Origin: Salarchaeum sp. JOR-1
GTDB taxonomy: Archaea > Halobacteriota > Halobacteria > Halobacteriales > Halobacteriaceae
Direction of reading: 5' to 3'
NCBI RefSeq assembly: GCF_007833275.1
Contig: NZ_CP042241.1
Location: 682,001-746,000, forward strand
DNA length: 64,000 nt
Shown here: positions 16,067 through 25,885 of the stretch, one piece after another
Numbering within the stretch: the first letter of the stretch is position 1
How the letters are laid out: the number at the start of each line of letters is the position of its first letter
Notes under the pieces: generated by a model
Databases searched by the model: none
Seen by the model: only the letters and a program-made list of their open reading frames with translations
Told to the model about the DNA's origin: nothing
Position numbers and translations under genes: made by a program

Positions 16067-17623
16067 CTAATCGAGGACGTGCGTTTCGAGGTATTCCGCG
16101 GGTTCCTCGTAGTCGTTTTGGTGGCGGTGACACCGGCTCTGCCGGCCGCTCGACGACACCTGGTAGTCGGCGGGCCGTTCGCGCTCGCAGACGCTCCCGA
16201 ACTCCTCGCGGAGCGCCGCGCGCGCCGCCTCGCTCTCGCCCGCCCGGATCTGGTCGACCGCCTCCGCGACGTGGGTCTCGACTTCGCTCGGGAGGTCGAG
16301 ATCGCCGAACACCTCGTCGACGAGTTCGTCGAGGTCTTCGTAGGGATCTGAGAGCCCCGCGAGTTCGAACGCCTGCTCAGTCACCGACTTCTCCCGGCGC
16401 TCGCGCTGACGGAGCACGTCCCGGAACACCTCAACGGCCTCCCACACGGCGTTGTCGATGTCGTCGTACTTCTCGGGCCGAATCTTCATCGGACACCGCG
16501 TGCTGAACGGACAGCCGCTCGGCGGGTCGCGTGGACTCGGCGGCGTTCCGCGGAGCGTGATGCGCTGCTTGTCCGCGGTCGGATCCGGTTCCGGAATCGC
16601 CGACAGCAGCGAGTGCGTGTACGGGTTCGCCGGGTCGTCGAACACCTCCTCGGACGACCCGAGTTCCATCACGTTCCCGAGGTACATCACGGCGACGCGG
16701 TCGCAGATGTGTTCGACGACCGCGAGGTCGTGCGCGATGAACAGGTACGTGAGGTCGAACTCGTCCTGGAGGTCTTCGAGGAGGTTCAGGATCTTCGCCT
16801 GCACGGACGCGTCGAGCGCCGACACCGGCTCGTCGAGGATGACGAAGTCGGGTTCGAGGGCGAGCGCGCGGGCGATGCCGATGCGCTGTTTCTGTCCGCC
16901 GCTGAACTGGTAGGGGTAGCGGTAGTAGTGCTCCGGCTGCAATCCCACCGTGTCGAGGAGTTCGCGGACGCGCGCCCGCCGCAGGCGGCGTTTCGTCGTG
17001 TGCACGCGAACCCGCACCCGGTCGCTCTCGACGTCGACGTCGACGCGCTCGGGGTCGAGCGGGATCTCCTCACGGATGTCCACCGCGGCCTCCCCGCCCC
17101 CGTTCACGTCGATCGTGATGTCGGGGTGGTCGTGGGCGTCACGGTCGAACGCCGTCACGTTCTCGCCCGCGACTTCGCGGCCGTCAGCGTCGGTGAGCGC
17201 GACGGAGAGGTACGGCCAGTCGTGCACGTCCAGGGGCTCCTGGACGATTTCGCCGATGGTCATCCGGTCGTTCAGGCTGCTGTCCGGATCCTGGAACACC
17301 ATCTGGACGTTCCGCCGCCACTGCTTCAGGGCGTTCCCGGAGAGCGCGGTGGCGTCGGTTCCGTCGTACGACACCTCGCCCGCGGTCGCCTGCTCCAGGC
17401 GAATGAGCGTGCGGCCGAGCGTCGTCTTCCCGCACCCGGACTCGCCGACGAGGCCGAGCGTCTCCCCGCGCTTGATGTCGAAGGACACGCCGTCCACGGC
17501 CTTCACGGGCTTGTTGTCGAACACGCCGTCGCCGCCGTAGTACGTCTTCAGATCGCGGACGCGCACGAGCGCGTCCTCTTCGGGGGTCGATTCCGTCGTC
17601 GGGTTCGAATCTGGCGTGCTCAT
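16067..17623 (-). CDS. oppF: Peptide-type ABC importer ATPase, OppF/DppF class
   Basis: Cytoplasmic ATPase powering a dipeptide/oligopeptide-type importer. 518 residues, against roughly 330 in bacteria. Walker A GESGCGKT (60-67), Q-loop FQDPDSSL, signature SGGQ (241-244), Walker B ILDEP and the H-loop are intact. The extra length comes from an insertion of about 75 residues (138-215) between the Q-loop and the signature, plus a long C-terminal tail (about 385-518) after the oligopeptide-transporter C-terminal domain with its CPFSTRCP cysteines. ATG 17623 overlaps the oppD stop by 4 bp. Substrate could be peptides or another small solute. Confidence 0.92.
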   Translation of the reverse strand: MSTPDSNPTTESTPEEDALVRVRDLKTYYGGDGVFDNKPVKAVDGVSFDIKRGETLGLVGESGCGKTTLGRTLIRLEQATAGEVSYDGTDATALSGNALKQWRRNVQMVFQDPDSSLNDRMTIGEIVQEPLDVHDWPYLSVALTDADGREVAGENVTAFDRDAHDHPDITIDVNGGGEAAVDIREEIPLDPERVDVDVESDRVRVRVHTTKRRLRRARVRELLDTVGLQPEHYYRYPYQFSGGQKQRIGIARALALEPDFVILDEPVSALDASVQAKILNLLEDLQDEFDLTYLFIAHDLAVVEHICDRVAVMYLGNVMELGSSEEVFDDPANPYTHSLLSAIPEPDPTADKQRITLRGTPPSPRDPPSGCPFSTRCPMKIRPEKYDDIDNAVWEAVEVFRDVLRQRERREKSVTEQAFELAGLSDPYEDLDELVDEVFGDLDLPSEVETHVAEAVDQIRAGESEAARAALREEFGSVCERERPADYQVSSSGRQSRCHRHQNDYEEPAEYLETHVLD

Positions 17624-18816
17624 CGTTCGACCTCCGCGCCGGTAGCCTGCGACCGGTGGCGCTCGACCGCCCTCTCCCGCGTCTCGTCCTCGGGGTAGAG
17701 CAGGCAGGCGGCCTCGTGGTCTTCGTTCGCTTCGTTGACGTCCACGAGGACGGGGTGGACGTGGTCGCACTCGTCGAACGCCTTCGGACAGCGCGGTGCG
17801 AACCGGCAGTACGTCGCGGGCTCGTTCGGCGTCTCGACGTCGCCTTCGATGATGCTGAGGCGGTCGCCGCCCGTGTTCCGCGAGGGAATGCTGTCGAGCA
17901 GGCCCTGCGTGTACGGGTGTTTGGGGTTCCCGAACAGCTCAACGGCGCTCGCGCGCTCAACGAGCTCGCCCGCGTACATGACGTTCACGCGGTCACAGAT
18001 CTCCGCGACGACGCCCATGTCGTGCGTGATGAACATGATGGAGAGGTCGCGTTCCTCCTGCAACTCCTTCAGGAGCTCCAGAATCTGCGCCTGAATCGTC
18101 ACGTCGAGCGCCGTCGTCGGCTCGTCGCAGATGAGGAGTTCGGGGTCGCAGGCGAGCGCCGTCGCGATGACCGCGCGCTGACGCATCCCGCCCGAGAACT
18201 CGTGGGGGTACTCGTCCACGCGCCGGGGCGCGTCCGGAATCCCGACCGCTTCGAGGAGTTCGATGGCCTCCCGGGTCGCCTCTCGGCCGCGCAAGTCCTG
18301 GTGGAGGCGCAGCGCCTCCTTGATCTGGTTTCCGACCGTGTAGACGGGGTTGAGGCTCGTGAGGGGATCCTGGAACACCATCGAGATGGCGCTCCCGCGG
18401 AGGCGCTGGCGCGCGTTCTCCGGCATGCGCGCGACGTCCACGTAGCCGGCGGTGACCGCCCCGTCCGCGTCGCGTTCTTCCACGGCGACGAAGTCGCCGT
18501 CGTCGACGGTGTCCCCCTCGGTGAGGTCTGCGGTCGAGCGGCTGTAGCGGTTCGCGAACTGGCGGACGGTGTCGACGCCGCGGTACTTGATGTGGCCGTC
18601 CGTTATCTTCCCGGGGCTCTCGACGAGGCCCATGATGGAGCGGGCGGTGACGGACTTCCCGCTCCCGGACTCGCCGACGATCCCGACCGTTTCGCCGTAC
18701 CCGATGTCGAAGGAGACGCCGTCAGCGGCGCGAATCGTCTCCTTGTCGGTGAAGAACGCCGTGTGGAGGTCTTCGACGGACAGGATCGCGTCCGTGTCGG
18801 GGCGTGCGCGCGTCAT
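17620..18816 (-). CDS. oppD: Peptide-type ABC importer ATPase, OppD/DppD class
   Basis: Second ATPase of the importer. 398 residues with Walker A GESGSGKS (48-55), Q-loop [10 protein letters not shown], signature SGGM, Walker B LICDEP and a C-terminal CRFAPRCP cysteine pair seen in Opp/Dpp ATPases. An insertion of about 45 acidic residues (85-128) sits between Walker A and the Q-loop, a different site from the insertion in OppF. ATG 18816 shares one base with the stop codon of the upstream permease gene, so the genes are translationally coupled. Confidence 0.93.
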   Translation of the reverse strand: MTRARPDTDAILSVEDLHTAFFTDKETIRAADGVSFDIGYGETVGIVGESGSGKSVTARSIMGLVESPGKITDGHIKYRGVDTVRQFANRYSRSTADLTEGDTVDDGDFVAVEERDADGAVTAGYVDVARMPENARQRLRGSAISMVFQDPLTSLNPVYTVGNQIKEALRLHQDLRGREATREAIELLEAVGIPDAPRRVDEYPHEFSGGMRQRAVIATALACDPELLICDEPTTALDVTIQAQILELLKELQEERDLSIMFITHDMGVVAEICDRVNVMYAGELVERASAVELFGNPKHPYTQGLLDSIPSRNTGGDRLSIIEGDVETPNEPATYCRFAPRCPKAFDECDHVHPVLVDVNEANEDHEAACLLYPEDETRERAVERHRSQATGAEVER

Positions 18817-20294
18817 CACGCACCACCTCCGGTCGCGCCGACCTCGTCGGCGCCCGCGCCTTCGCTCTGCGGATCGATGGCGTCGCGGATGCCGTCGCCG
18901 AGCGCGTTGAACCCGACGACGACGGTCGTGATAGCGAGTCCCGGCAGCACCGAGATGTGCCAGGAGTCCGAGATGATGTAGTTCTGGCCGACCGAGACGG
19001 CGCGCCCCCACTCGGGCGTCGGCGGTTGCACGCCGATACCGATGTAGGAGAGGCCCGCGGTCGCGATCATATAGCCGCCCATGCTCATCGACGCGTAGAT
19101 GAGCAGGTAGCCGACGATGTAGGGCGCGACGTGCTTGCGCATCAGCACGTCCGCGCGCTCGCCGAAGGACTCGGCGGCGTCGACCCACTCGTTCTCCACG
19201 GTCTGGAAGGCGGGACCGCGCACCGCACGCCACAGTCCCGTCCACCCCCACGCGCCGAAGATGAGCGCGAGGACGAACGCGCCGCTGTAGATTTTGGCTA
19301 TCCACGTGTCGCCGAGGGCGACGCTGAGCATGATGAGCACCAGGAGCTGCGGCATCGCCTGGAACGAGTCGCTCACGAGCACGGTCGCGAGGTCGAACAC
19401 GCCCTTGTAGTACGCGGACATGAGCGCGAGCGACACCGCGATGCTGCCCGCGATACCGATGGCGACGAGGCCGATGAACAGGCTCACCCTGGCGCCGTAC
19501 GCCATGAACGTGAACAGGTCTTTCCCGGACACCAGCGTGCCGAACGGATGGAACCGGCCGTACTTGTCGTACGACCCGATGCCGAAGTTCTGGCGGTCGC
19601 CCTGGGACTTCGACGCGAGGTTCGCGGTGCCCGCGGTGACCGTCTGCACGCTTCCCGAGGCTTCGTCGTAGTACTCTATCTGGTGGCTGTACGGGTTCTC
19701 GATGTTCGCGTTCGCCGTCGTCGGACTGATAGTCGGCGCGAAGATCGCCATCACGATGAACACGAACACGACGGCCAGGCCGAACTTCCCCCACGAGTGC
19801 CCGCGGAGGCGGTCGATCATGTCGTCGGTCGGCGTCCAACCCGCGTACCGGTAGTGCTCGCGGAACACGAGGTAGCCGCGCCACACCCAGTAGAGCACGA
19901 CGAAAGCGTACGCGTACACGAGGGCGAGGCGGAGCGCCCACGCGTACGCCGGCGACAGCCCGAGGAACGTGCTCTCCCAGGAGCCGTCGGGCATCTGGTA
20001 GCCCTGGTTCGGGACGAGGCCGCGGTCGAGCAGCGTCGGCAGGCCGTTCACGGCCGCGCCGATGTCGGCGACGAACCCGAGAACGCCGCCGAGCGGGCCG
20101 GCGATGAGGCTCGGGAGCGCCCCGAGCAGGGGTTCCGTGACGACGTCGTACGGGAGCGCCATCACGAACCCACCGATTGCGCCGAGTTCGACGGCGAGGA
20201 GCGCCACGAACACGCCAACCCAGAGGGCGGCGGGACGCGGGTTCGCCTTGATGCGCTCGGCCAGCGGTTGATCCGAGTAGTCTGGTGCAGCCAT
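18816..20294 (-). CDS. oppC: ABC importer permease, OppC/DppC class, extended
   Basis: Membrane permease subunit of 492 residues, while the family is usually near 300. The C-terminal 300 residues carry the standard BPD_transp_1 core, with its EAA loop that contacts the ATPases (EWVDAAESFGERADVLMRKH). The N-terminal extension adds hydrophobic segments near 25-50, 75-95 and 125-150 plus a loop with a YQMPDGSWESTF stretch that may be extracytoplasmic. Its start is one base from the oppB stop. It pairs with OppB to form the channel. Confidence 0.92.
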   Translation of the reverse strand: MAAPDYSDQPLAERIKANPRPAALWVGVFVALLAVELGAIGGFVMALPYDVVTEPLLGALPSLIAGPLGGVLGFVADIGAAVNGLPTLLDRGLVPNQGYQMPDGSWESTFLGLSPAYAWALRLALVYAYAFVVLYWVWRGYLVFREHYRYAGWTPTDDMIDRLRGHSWGKFGLAVVFVFIVMAIFAPTISPTTANANIENPYSHQIEYYDEASGSVQTVTAGTANLASKSQGDRQNFGIGSYDKYGRFHPFGTLVSGKDLFTFMAYGARVSLFIGLVAIGIAGSIAVSLALMSAYYKGVFDLATVLVSDSFQAMPQLLVLIMLSVALGDTWIAKIYSGAFVLALIFGAWGWTGLWRAVRGPAFQTVENEWVDAAESFGERADVLMRKHVAPYIVGYLLIYASMSMGGYMIATAGLSYIGIGVQPPTPEWGRAVSVGQNYIISDSWHISVLPGLAITTVVVGFNALGDGIRDAIDPQSEGAGADEVGATGGGA

Positions 20295-20295
20295 A

Positions 20296-21393
20296 CTATT
20301 GTCCCTCGAAACCGACCCGTGGGTCGATTACCGTGTACAGGATGTCTTGAACGATGTTCATGATGACGAGCAGCAGGATGAAGACGTACATGAGCGCGCC
20401 CGCAAGCGGGATGTCGCCGTTCATCATCGCTTGCAGGAACACGTAGCCGATACCGTTGATGGCGAACACGTACTCGATGAGCACGCTCCCGCCGACGAGC
20501 ACGAACGCCTCGGCCGTGATGACGGGCACCAGGGGGATGAGGGCGTTCCGGAAGATGTGCTTCCAGACGATGGTGCGCGGCGGCAAGCCCTTCGCCTTCG
20601 CCATCTCGACGTAGTTCGAGTTCTTCGATTCGAGCATGGCGGTGCGGCCGATACGCATCTCGTTCCCCATCGACGCCGACCCGAGCACGATGGACGCCGG
20701 GAGGATTTTCTTCGTCGCGGCGAGCAGGTTCTCCCAGTTCGGCATCGGCAGACCGAGCGTCGTGTTCGGGCCGAGGAGCTGGCTGAGCTCGGGCGGGCCG
20801 ATGACTTTCGTCTGGACGATCCAGGCCTCCCAGTTGAACGGCTGAACGCCGCTCACGGCGGGGAGGCTGTTGAGGAAGTTCACGATGCCGATGGTGGCGT
20901 TCTCCGAACTGGAGAGGACGGACATGAAGATGACCGCGAGCCAGAAGTTCGGCATCGCGCGCCAGACGATACCGCTGAACGAGGCGGTGTAGTCGCCGAG
21001 CGTGTTCGGGTTGAGTCCCGCGTAGAACCCGAGCGGAATCCCGATGAACAGCGGGATGAGGACCGCCCACGCGCCCATCCACATCGTCCGCGGGAGGAAC
21101 TGGAGGACGATTTCGAAGGCGGGCGTGGAGGGCGAGAACACGTAGGACTGCCCGAGGTTGAACGTCAGGAGGTCTGCCATGAAGTCGAAGTAGCGACTCC
21201 AGAGCGGTTCGTTCAGGTTCAGTTTCCGTCGGATCTCCGCGGCGGCGGGACCGTTCGCGTTCCCGCGACCGAGAATCGCCGATACCGGGTCGATCGGCCC
21301 TGCGTACAGGATGATGAACGTCAGGGACGTCCCGAAGATGACGACGGGGATCGAGAGGAGGATTCGTTTGAGGAGGTAGGCGAGCCTGTTCAT
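20296..21393 (-). CDS. oppB: ABC importer permease, OppB/DppB class
   Basis: Membrane permease of 365 residues from ATG 21393 (MNRLAYLLKR); GTG 21405 would add four residues. It has the typical N-terminal helix, a large external loop, and a C-terminal BPD_transp_1 core with the EAA loop (YVEMAKAKGLPPRTIVWKH). It is separated from oppA by 154 bp that contain a T-rich terminator-like tract, while oppBCDF are packed with overlaps or 1-bp gaps. This suggests the permease/ATPase genes are expressed at a lower level than the binding protein. Confidence 0.93.
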   Translation of the reverse strand: MNRLAYLLKRILLSIPVVIFGTSLTFIILYAGPIDPVSAILGRGNANGPAAAEIRRKLNLNEPLWSRYFDFMADLLTFNLGQSYVFSPSTPAFEIVLQFLPRTMWMGAWAVLIPLFIGIPLGFYAGLNPNTLGDYTASFSGIVWRAMPNFWLAVIFMSVLSSSENATIGIVNFLNSLPAVSGVQPFNWEAWIVQTKVIGPPELSQLLGPNTTLGLPMPNWENLLAATKKILPASIVLGSASMGNEMRIGRTAMLESKNSNYVEMAKAKGLPPRTIVWKHIFRNALIPLVPVITAEAFVLVGGSVLIEYVFAINGIGYVFLQAMMNGDIPLAGALMYVFILLLVIMNIVQDILYTVIDPRVGFEGQ

Positions 21394-21500
21394 GACTGTA
21401 CCCACCGCCCCGTGCCAACCACTTCCATGTTGCGTGCGGTATTGTAGCCCGTGAGCCGTAATTAGGCCTGTCGCTTTCGATTCCCAATCGTACGGATAAA

Positions 21501-21529
21501 TGCGGAGCTACCCGCAGAAAATAAATAAA
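21501..21529 (-). terminator. T-tract and weak hairpin between oppA and oppB
   Basis: About 19 nt after the oppA stop, the minus strand reads GTTTATTTATTTTC, an archaeal-type T-rich terminator, directly followed by a TGCGG/CCGCA stem of 5 bp. Likely partial termination that favours the binding protein transcript. Confidence 0.55.
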
Positions 21530-21547
21530 CTGGTCGTGTTTCTTTTG

Positions 21548-23377
21548 TTACTCGTACTGCCCGCGGTCGCCGATGGAAACCTGGTTGAACTTCGTGGACG
21601 CCGTCCCCATCGGACCGACGCGCGGCTTGTCGACCCAGGGGTACGACATGTGCTCGGCGTTGAGGTGGAAGCAGTTGACGAACACCGCGTCCTCCCAGTT
21701 CGCCTTCTCCATGTCCACGTAGGCCTCGGCGCGCGCCTGCTGCGCCTCCTCGGTCAGGCCGTAGTTCTCCGTGATCGTGTTCCAGGCTTCGCGGGCCTGC
21801 TGGGCGGCGTCAGTGCCCTCCCAGTTCGTGTAGGAGACCGCGTCGTCCTGGTCGACCTGCGAGAACTGCGGGGCCATGAGCTGGAGGAAGTTGTCGCCGC
21901 CGGGGTAGTCCGCACCCCAGCCGAGCGTGTACCCTTCGAGGTTGCCGTTCCGGCCGCGCTCGGTGAGCGTCGCGAACGGCACCTGCTCGTAGTTCATCTT
22001 GATGTGGCAGGACGCGAGCTTATCACGCATGAGTTTCGTCTCCTCAGACCACGTCTGGGACTGGTAGGAGGTCATGGTGAACTCGTACTTGTTGTCCTGG
22101 CTGTAACCGGCTTCCTCCATGACCTCGCGGGCCTTCTGGAGCATCGTCTCCGCCGTCTGACTCTCGCCGTACCCGTACGGGTAGTCCTTCGCCGCCTCGT
22201 TGTAGGCGGACGCGCCGCCGGGGTAGAGACCCGGAGGCAGGAAGAAGTACGCGGGCTTGTACGGACGGCCGAACACGGTGTTGACCATCTGGCGCGCGCT
22301 GAACGCGTACGCGAACGCCTTCCGCGCCGGCTTGATGACCTTGTCCGTGTTGAACGCGTAGTAGTACGTGACGAGCTCTGACGTGCGGTAGTAGTCCGCG
22401 GTCAGGTCGTTGACGAGCGGACCGTACGTCCCGTAGGGGTGGCCGTTCTCGTCCGTGCCCTCGAGGGTAATCTTGTCCGGGTCGTACTTCGAGGACGGCA
22501 CGGACGGGTGGTCCGCGTTGACGTTCTTCGTCGCGTACGTGTAGAGCGCGTTCGTCTTCTCGACGATCTGGAAGTGAACGCCCGCAATCTTCGCGGTCTC
22601 GCCGTGGAAGTCGTCGTAGCGTTCGAGGGTCGCTTCGGTTCCCTTCGTCCACTTCCCGAGCGTGAACGGACCGGTTCCCATCGGGCTCGTGGTCGCGTAC
22701 TCGGACTGGCTGACCTCGCCGTCGTAGCCGTCGATGTCGCCGACGTAGCCCTCCTTCTGGGCCGCGAAGGGGTCGTACGCCATCATTTCGAGCGCCGCGT
22801 AGAACGGCTGCGTGAGCTCGACCTTGAACGTGGTCTGGTCGACGGCTTCGACGCCGAGCGAACCGGAGACGTAGGAGCCGTCGTCGTTCTCCTCGTGCGT
22901 GACGCCGAGCACGTCGAGCAGGAACGAGGCGCGGCGGCTGCTGTCGGAGGCCGCGAGGCGCTCCCACGAGTACACCATGTCGGACGCCGTGAACGACGAG
23001 CCGTCGTGGAACGTGACGTCCTCCTTGAGGTCGAACGTGATGACGGTGCTGTCGTCGTTGAGTTCGTAGCCCGTCGCGAGGAAGGTCTCCGCTGTCGTGT
23101 ACGCGTTCGGGTAGACGGTCAGCGTATCGTACATCTGGTGGATGAGATACGCGGACGCCTCGTCCGTCGAGGCGACGGGGTCGAGCGTCGTGATGGTGGA
23201 GTTCGTCCTCCGGTACGTCTTGTCCGAACTCCCGGTGTCGCCGCCGTCGGTCGTACCCGTGGTATCCTTCGTCGTCGTGTCCGAGCTGCCGGAACAGCCC
23301 GCGAGCGCGGCTGCCGTCGCCGCGCCGCCGGTCGCCTGCAGGAAGCGACGCCGGCTGACGGTGTCATTGTCTGTCAT
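21548..23377 (-). CDS. oppA: Substrate-binding lipoprotein of the peptide-type ABC importer
   Basis: Extracytoplasmic SBP_bac_5 family binding protein of 609 residues that delivers the ligand to OppBC. The N-terminus has a Tat signal (SRRRFLQATGG), a hydrophobic stretch and a lipobox ending LAGC, so it is exported folded and lipid-anchored. A Thr/Asp/Gly-rich spacer precedes the binding fold (about 55-609). It lies first in the operon, with a TATA-like AGTTTATCC about 28 nt before ATG 23377. Ligand could be peptides, but related proteins bind sugars, nickel or other solutes. Confidence 0.93.
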   Translation of the reverse strand: MTDNDTVSRRRFLQATGGAATAAALAGCSGSSDTTTKDTTGTTDGGDTGSSDKTYRRTNSTITTLDPVASTDEASAYLIHQMYDTLTVYPNAYTTAETFLATGYELNDDSTVITFDLKEDVTFHDGSSFTASDMVYSWERLAASDSSRRASFLLDVLGVTHEENDDGSYVSGSLGVEAVDQTTFKVELTQPFYAALEMMAYDPFAAQKEGYVGDIDGYDGEVSQSEYATTSPMGTGPFTLGKWTKGTEATLERYDDFHGETAKIAGVHFQIVEKTNALYTYATKNVNADHPSVPSSKYDPDKITLEGTDENGHPYGTYGPLVNDLTADYYRTSELVTYYYAFNTDKVIKPARKAFAYAFSARQMVNTVFGRPYKPAYFFLPPGLYPGGASAYNEAAKDYPYGYGESQTAETMLQKAREVMEEAGYSQDNKYEFTMTSYQSQTWSEETKLMRDKLASCHIKMNYEQVPFATLTERGRNGNLEGYTLGWGADYPGGDNFLQLMAPQFSQVDQDDAVSYTNWEGTDAAQQAREAWNTITENYGLTEEAQQARAEAYVDMEKANWEDAVFVNCFHLNAEHMSYPWVDKPRVGPMGTASTKFNQVSIGDRGQYE

Positions 23378-23402
23378 CCGGGCAGGTATTGCCGCCCTAC
23401 TG

Positions 23403-23411
23403 GGATAAACT
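23403..23411 (-). promoter_or_regulatory. TATA box for oppA
   Basis: AGTTTATCC on the minus strand, centred about 30 nt from ATG 23377, placed for a leaderless transcript. Confidence 0.6.
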
Positions 23412-23515
23412 TGCTGATTTGAGGGTTGCTGGCCGATATGGTTAGGATCTGTCGATAAGACCGTTCAGCTGCTGACGGTTGATAATCGTTACCGTGGTAC
23501 CTGTCGGAACGACGG

Positions 23516-23526
23516 GGTTAAATAGG
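23516..23526 (+). promoter_or_regulatory. TATA box for the 23550 small gene
   Basis: GGGTTAAATAG about 29 nt before ATG 23550. Together with the oppA promoter it makes the 172-bp gap a divergent promoter region. Confidence 0.6.
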
Positions 23527-23549
23527 GCTGTCACTTCGTATCATATGTC

Positions 23550-23714
23550 ATGGCAACCTCTGCCACTGCCGTCCCGGCTTCCGGCGCTGATGTGATGGCC
23601 TCGATAGACGACGAGGGCACGGAAGAGCGCCTCGTCATCGCAGACGTCTCCCGCGACGACGCGTGGGTAACCATCGGCGCACGGGACGCAGCGCCGCTCG
23701 CCGAGTGGCGATAA
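23550..23714 (+). CDS. 54-residue conserved haloarchaeal protein (DUF7556-like)
   Basis: Small acidic soluble protein: MATSATAVPASGADVMASID, then a strand pattern ending DDAWVTIGARDAAPLAEWR. Similar short proteins with a C-terminal W-x-APL-x-EW-R pattern are known to me from haloarchaea; the family name is from memory and uncertain. An overlapping ATG at 23545 runs into an early stop, so 23550 is the start. A TATA box at the leaderless distance and a T-run (23720-23726) after the stop support an independent small transcript. Confidence 0.7.
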   Translation: MATSATAVPASGADVMASIDDEGTEERLVIADVSRDDAWVTIGARDAAPLAEWR

Positions 23715-23749
23715 CGCACTTTTTTCCCGCCGCCCCGACTCTCCTCGGT

Positions 23750-24169
23750 ATGGACTACCGCGAAGTCACCACGAGCCGCGAGTTCGTCGCGCGCATGGAA
23801 CACGGCGCGGACTGGCGCGAGGAGATAGAGGGACTCGCGCGCGACGAGGGCGTCGAAGCCGGCTGGTTCGTCGCGATGGGGGCCGTCCAGGACGCGGAAC
23901 TCTGGTACTACGACCAGGACGAGTTCGAGTACAAGCCCGCGCGGTTCGACGAGCCGATGGAGGTCGCGGCGTGCGTCGGGAACGTCTCGCTGCTCGACGG
24001 CGACGTGTTCGCGCACACGCACGCGGTGCTGTCCCGGAAGTCCGGGCAGGCGCTCGCCGGCCACCTCGACCGCGCGACGGTGTTCGCGGGCGAGGTCTCC
24101 CTCCGCGAGTTCGAGACGCCGCTCGAACGCGAGCACGACGACGTGACTGACCTCGACCTCTGGCTGTAG
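23750..24169 (+). CDS. PPC (DUF296) domain protein
   Basis: 139 residues forming a single plants-and-prokaryotes-conserved domain. The HTH-like FAHTHAVLS stretch with its histidines (about residues 84-92) and GHLDRATVFAGEVSL are typical; family structures form trimers, often with bound metal at these histidines. Some relatives carry AT-hooks and bind DNA; no AT-hook is present here, so DNA binding is not assured. It lies 35 bp after the 54-residue gene. Confidence 0.88.
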   Translation: MDYREVTTSREFVARMEHGADWREEIEGLARDEGVEAGWFVAMGAVQDAELWYYDQDEFEYKPARFDEPMEVAACVGNVSLLDGDVFAHTHAVLSRKSGQALAGHLDRATVFAGEVSLREFETPLEREHDDVTDLDLWL

Positions 24170-24268
24170 CGCGGGCGTGGGTATCCCCACCCCCCGAACG
24201 CACGAAAAATACACGATTGTGGATATTATTGGCGGTATTCGGACGCGACAATTCATGCACGTGCAGAA

Positions 24269-24278
24269 ACCTTTAGGC
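24269..24278 (+). promoter_or_regulatory. TATA box for serA
   Basis: AACCTTTAGG about 27 nt before ATG 24302, consistent with a leaderless serA transcript. Confidence 0.5.
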
Positions 24279-24301
24279 GGATGGGCCGATTCCATCACGA
24301 C

Positions 24302-25885
24302 ATGAAGGTACTCGTCACCGATCCCATCGCGGACGCCGGTCTGGAGCGACTACACGACGCAGGCCACGACGTCGTCGAAGCGTACGAAGCCGAGGGTGAC
24401 GCCCTCCTCGACGCCGTCGCCGACGCGAACGGACTCATCGTCCGCTCCGGCACCGAAGTCACCCGCGAGGTGTTCGAACACGCGCCCGACCTCCAAATCG
24501 TCGGCCGCGCCGGCATCGGCGTGGACAACATCGACATCGACGCCGCCACCGACCACGGCGTCATCGTCGCCAACGCACCCGAAGGCAACGTCCGCGCCGC
24601 CGCCGAACACACCGTCGCGATGATGTTCGCCACCGCCCGCTCCATCCCGCAAGCCCACACCCGTCTCACTGACGGCGAGTGGGCGAAAGGCGACTTCCTC
24701 GGCACGGAACTCAACGGCAAGACCCTCGGCATCGTCGGATTGGGCCGCGTCGGCCAGGAGGTCGCGAAACGACTCAGCGGCGTCGGCATGAACCTCGTCG
24801 CTTACGACCCCTACATCGGCGAGGACCGCGCGAACCAGCTCGGCGCGGAACTCGTCGACCTCGACGCCTGCCTCGACGCCGCTGACTTCGTTACCGTCCA
24901 CGTCCCGCTCACGGACGAGACCCACCACCTCCTCGGCGAGGACGAACTCGCGCAGATAGAGGGCGGCTACCTCGTCAACGTCGCGCGCGGCGGCGTCGTC
25001 GACGAAACCGCGCTCGCCGACGCCGTCGAGGACGGCGTGCTCAAGGGCGCGGCGCTCGACGTGTTCGAGGACGAACCGCTCACCGCCGACTCGCCGCTGC
25101 TCGACGTCGAGGACATCATCACCACGCCCCACCTCGGCGCGTCGACGGAGGCCGCCCAGGAGCACGTCGCCACCACGACCGCAGACCAGGTCGTCGCAGC
25201 GCTCGCCGACCAGCCCGTGCTGAACGCGCTGAACGCGCCGAGCGTCGACGAGACCGCGTACGAGCGCATCGAGCCCTACATCGAACTCGCCGAGACGGCG
25301 GGAAAGGTCGCCGCCCAGCTGTTCGGCGAGCGCATCGACCGCATCGAGGTGACGTACGCGGGCGACATCGCCGACGAAGACCTCGACCTCGTGACGGCGA
25401 GCGCGCAGAAGGGCGTCTTCGAACCCCTCGAGTGGAACGTGAACGCCGTCAACGCACCCCGCGTCGCCGAGGAACGCGGCATCGACGTGACCGAATCCAA
25501 GACGCACACGACCGAGGACTTCCAGAGCCTCCTCACCGTCACCGTCGGCGTCGACGACCGCGAACTCTCCGTCTCCGGCACGCTCTTCACGGGCGACGAA
25601 CCCCGACTCGTCTCCATCGACGGCTACCGCGTCGACGCCATCCCGCACGGCACGATGCTCGTCGCTCGCAACCGCGACGAACCCGGCGTCATCGGCCTCA
25701 TCGGCACCGTGCTCGGCGAGAGCGACATCAACATCGCCGGCATGTTCAACGCCCGCGAAACCATCGGCGGCGAAGCCCTCACCGTCTACAACCTCGACAA
25801 CCCCGTCCCCGAGGACGTGCGCGACGAACTCGTCGCCGACGACCGCATCATCTCCGTCCAGGAAATCGACCTGAACGGCGACTAA
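24302..25885 (+). CDS. serA: D-3-phosphoglycerate dehydrogenase
   Basis: First step of serine synthesis: oxidises 3-phosphoglycerate with NAD. 527 residues, the long form. NAD-binding GLGRVGQ (about residues 147-153), the catalytic Arg in NVARGG, Glu and His in TPHLGAS are present. A regulatory intervening domain (about 320-440) and a C-terminal ACT domain (about 452-527) follow, so serine feedback is possible. ATG 24302 is chosen over an upstream in-frame start at 24281 because of the TATA box at the leaderless distance. It converges on the kinase gene with a 4-bp overlap. Confidence 0.95.
   Translation: MKVLVTDPIADAGLERLHDAGHDVVEAYEAEGDALLDAVADANGLIVRSGTEVTREVFEHAPDLQIVGRAGIGVDNIDIDAATDHGVIVANAPEGNVRAAAEHTVAMMFATARSIPQAHTRLTDGEWAKGDFLGTELNGKTLGIVGLGRVGQEVAKRLSGVGMNLVAYDPYIGEDRANQLGAELVDLDACLDAADFVTVHVPLTDETHHLLGEDELAQIEGGYLVNVARGGVVDETALADAVEDGVLKGAALDVFEDEPLTADSPLLDVEDIITTPHLGASTEAAQEHVATTTADQVVAALADQPVLNALNAPSVDETAYERIEPYIELAETAGKVAAQLFGERIDRIEVTYAGDIADEDLDLVTASAQKGVFEPLEWNVNAVNAPRVAEERGIDVTESKTHTTEDFQSLLTVTVGVDDRELSVSGTLFTGDEPRLVSIDGYRVDAIPHGTMLVARNRDEPGVIGLIGTVLGESDINIAGMFNARETIGGEALTVYNLDNPVPEDVRDELVADDRIISVQEIDLNGD

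Noticed and set aside
24170-24300. C-run followed by AT-rich sequence before serA as another ORB
   Set aside because: It has a run of C but lacks the GAAAC-AAGGGG core, and the AT-rich part is explained as the serA promoter.
24350-25648. Long minus-strand frame opposite serA
   Set aside because: Val/Asp/Glu-biased translation typical of the antisense of an acidic haloarchaeal gene; serA on the other strand has all catalytic motifs.
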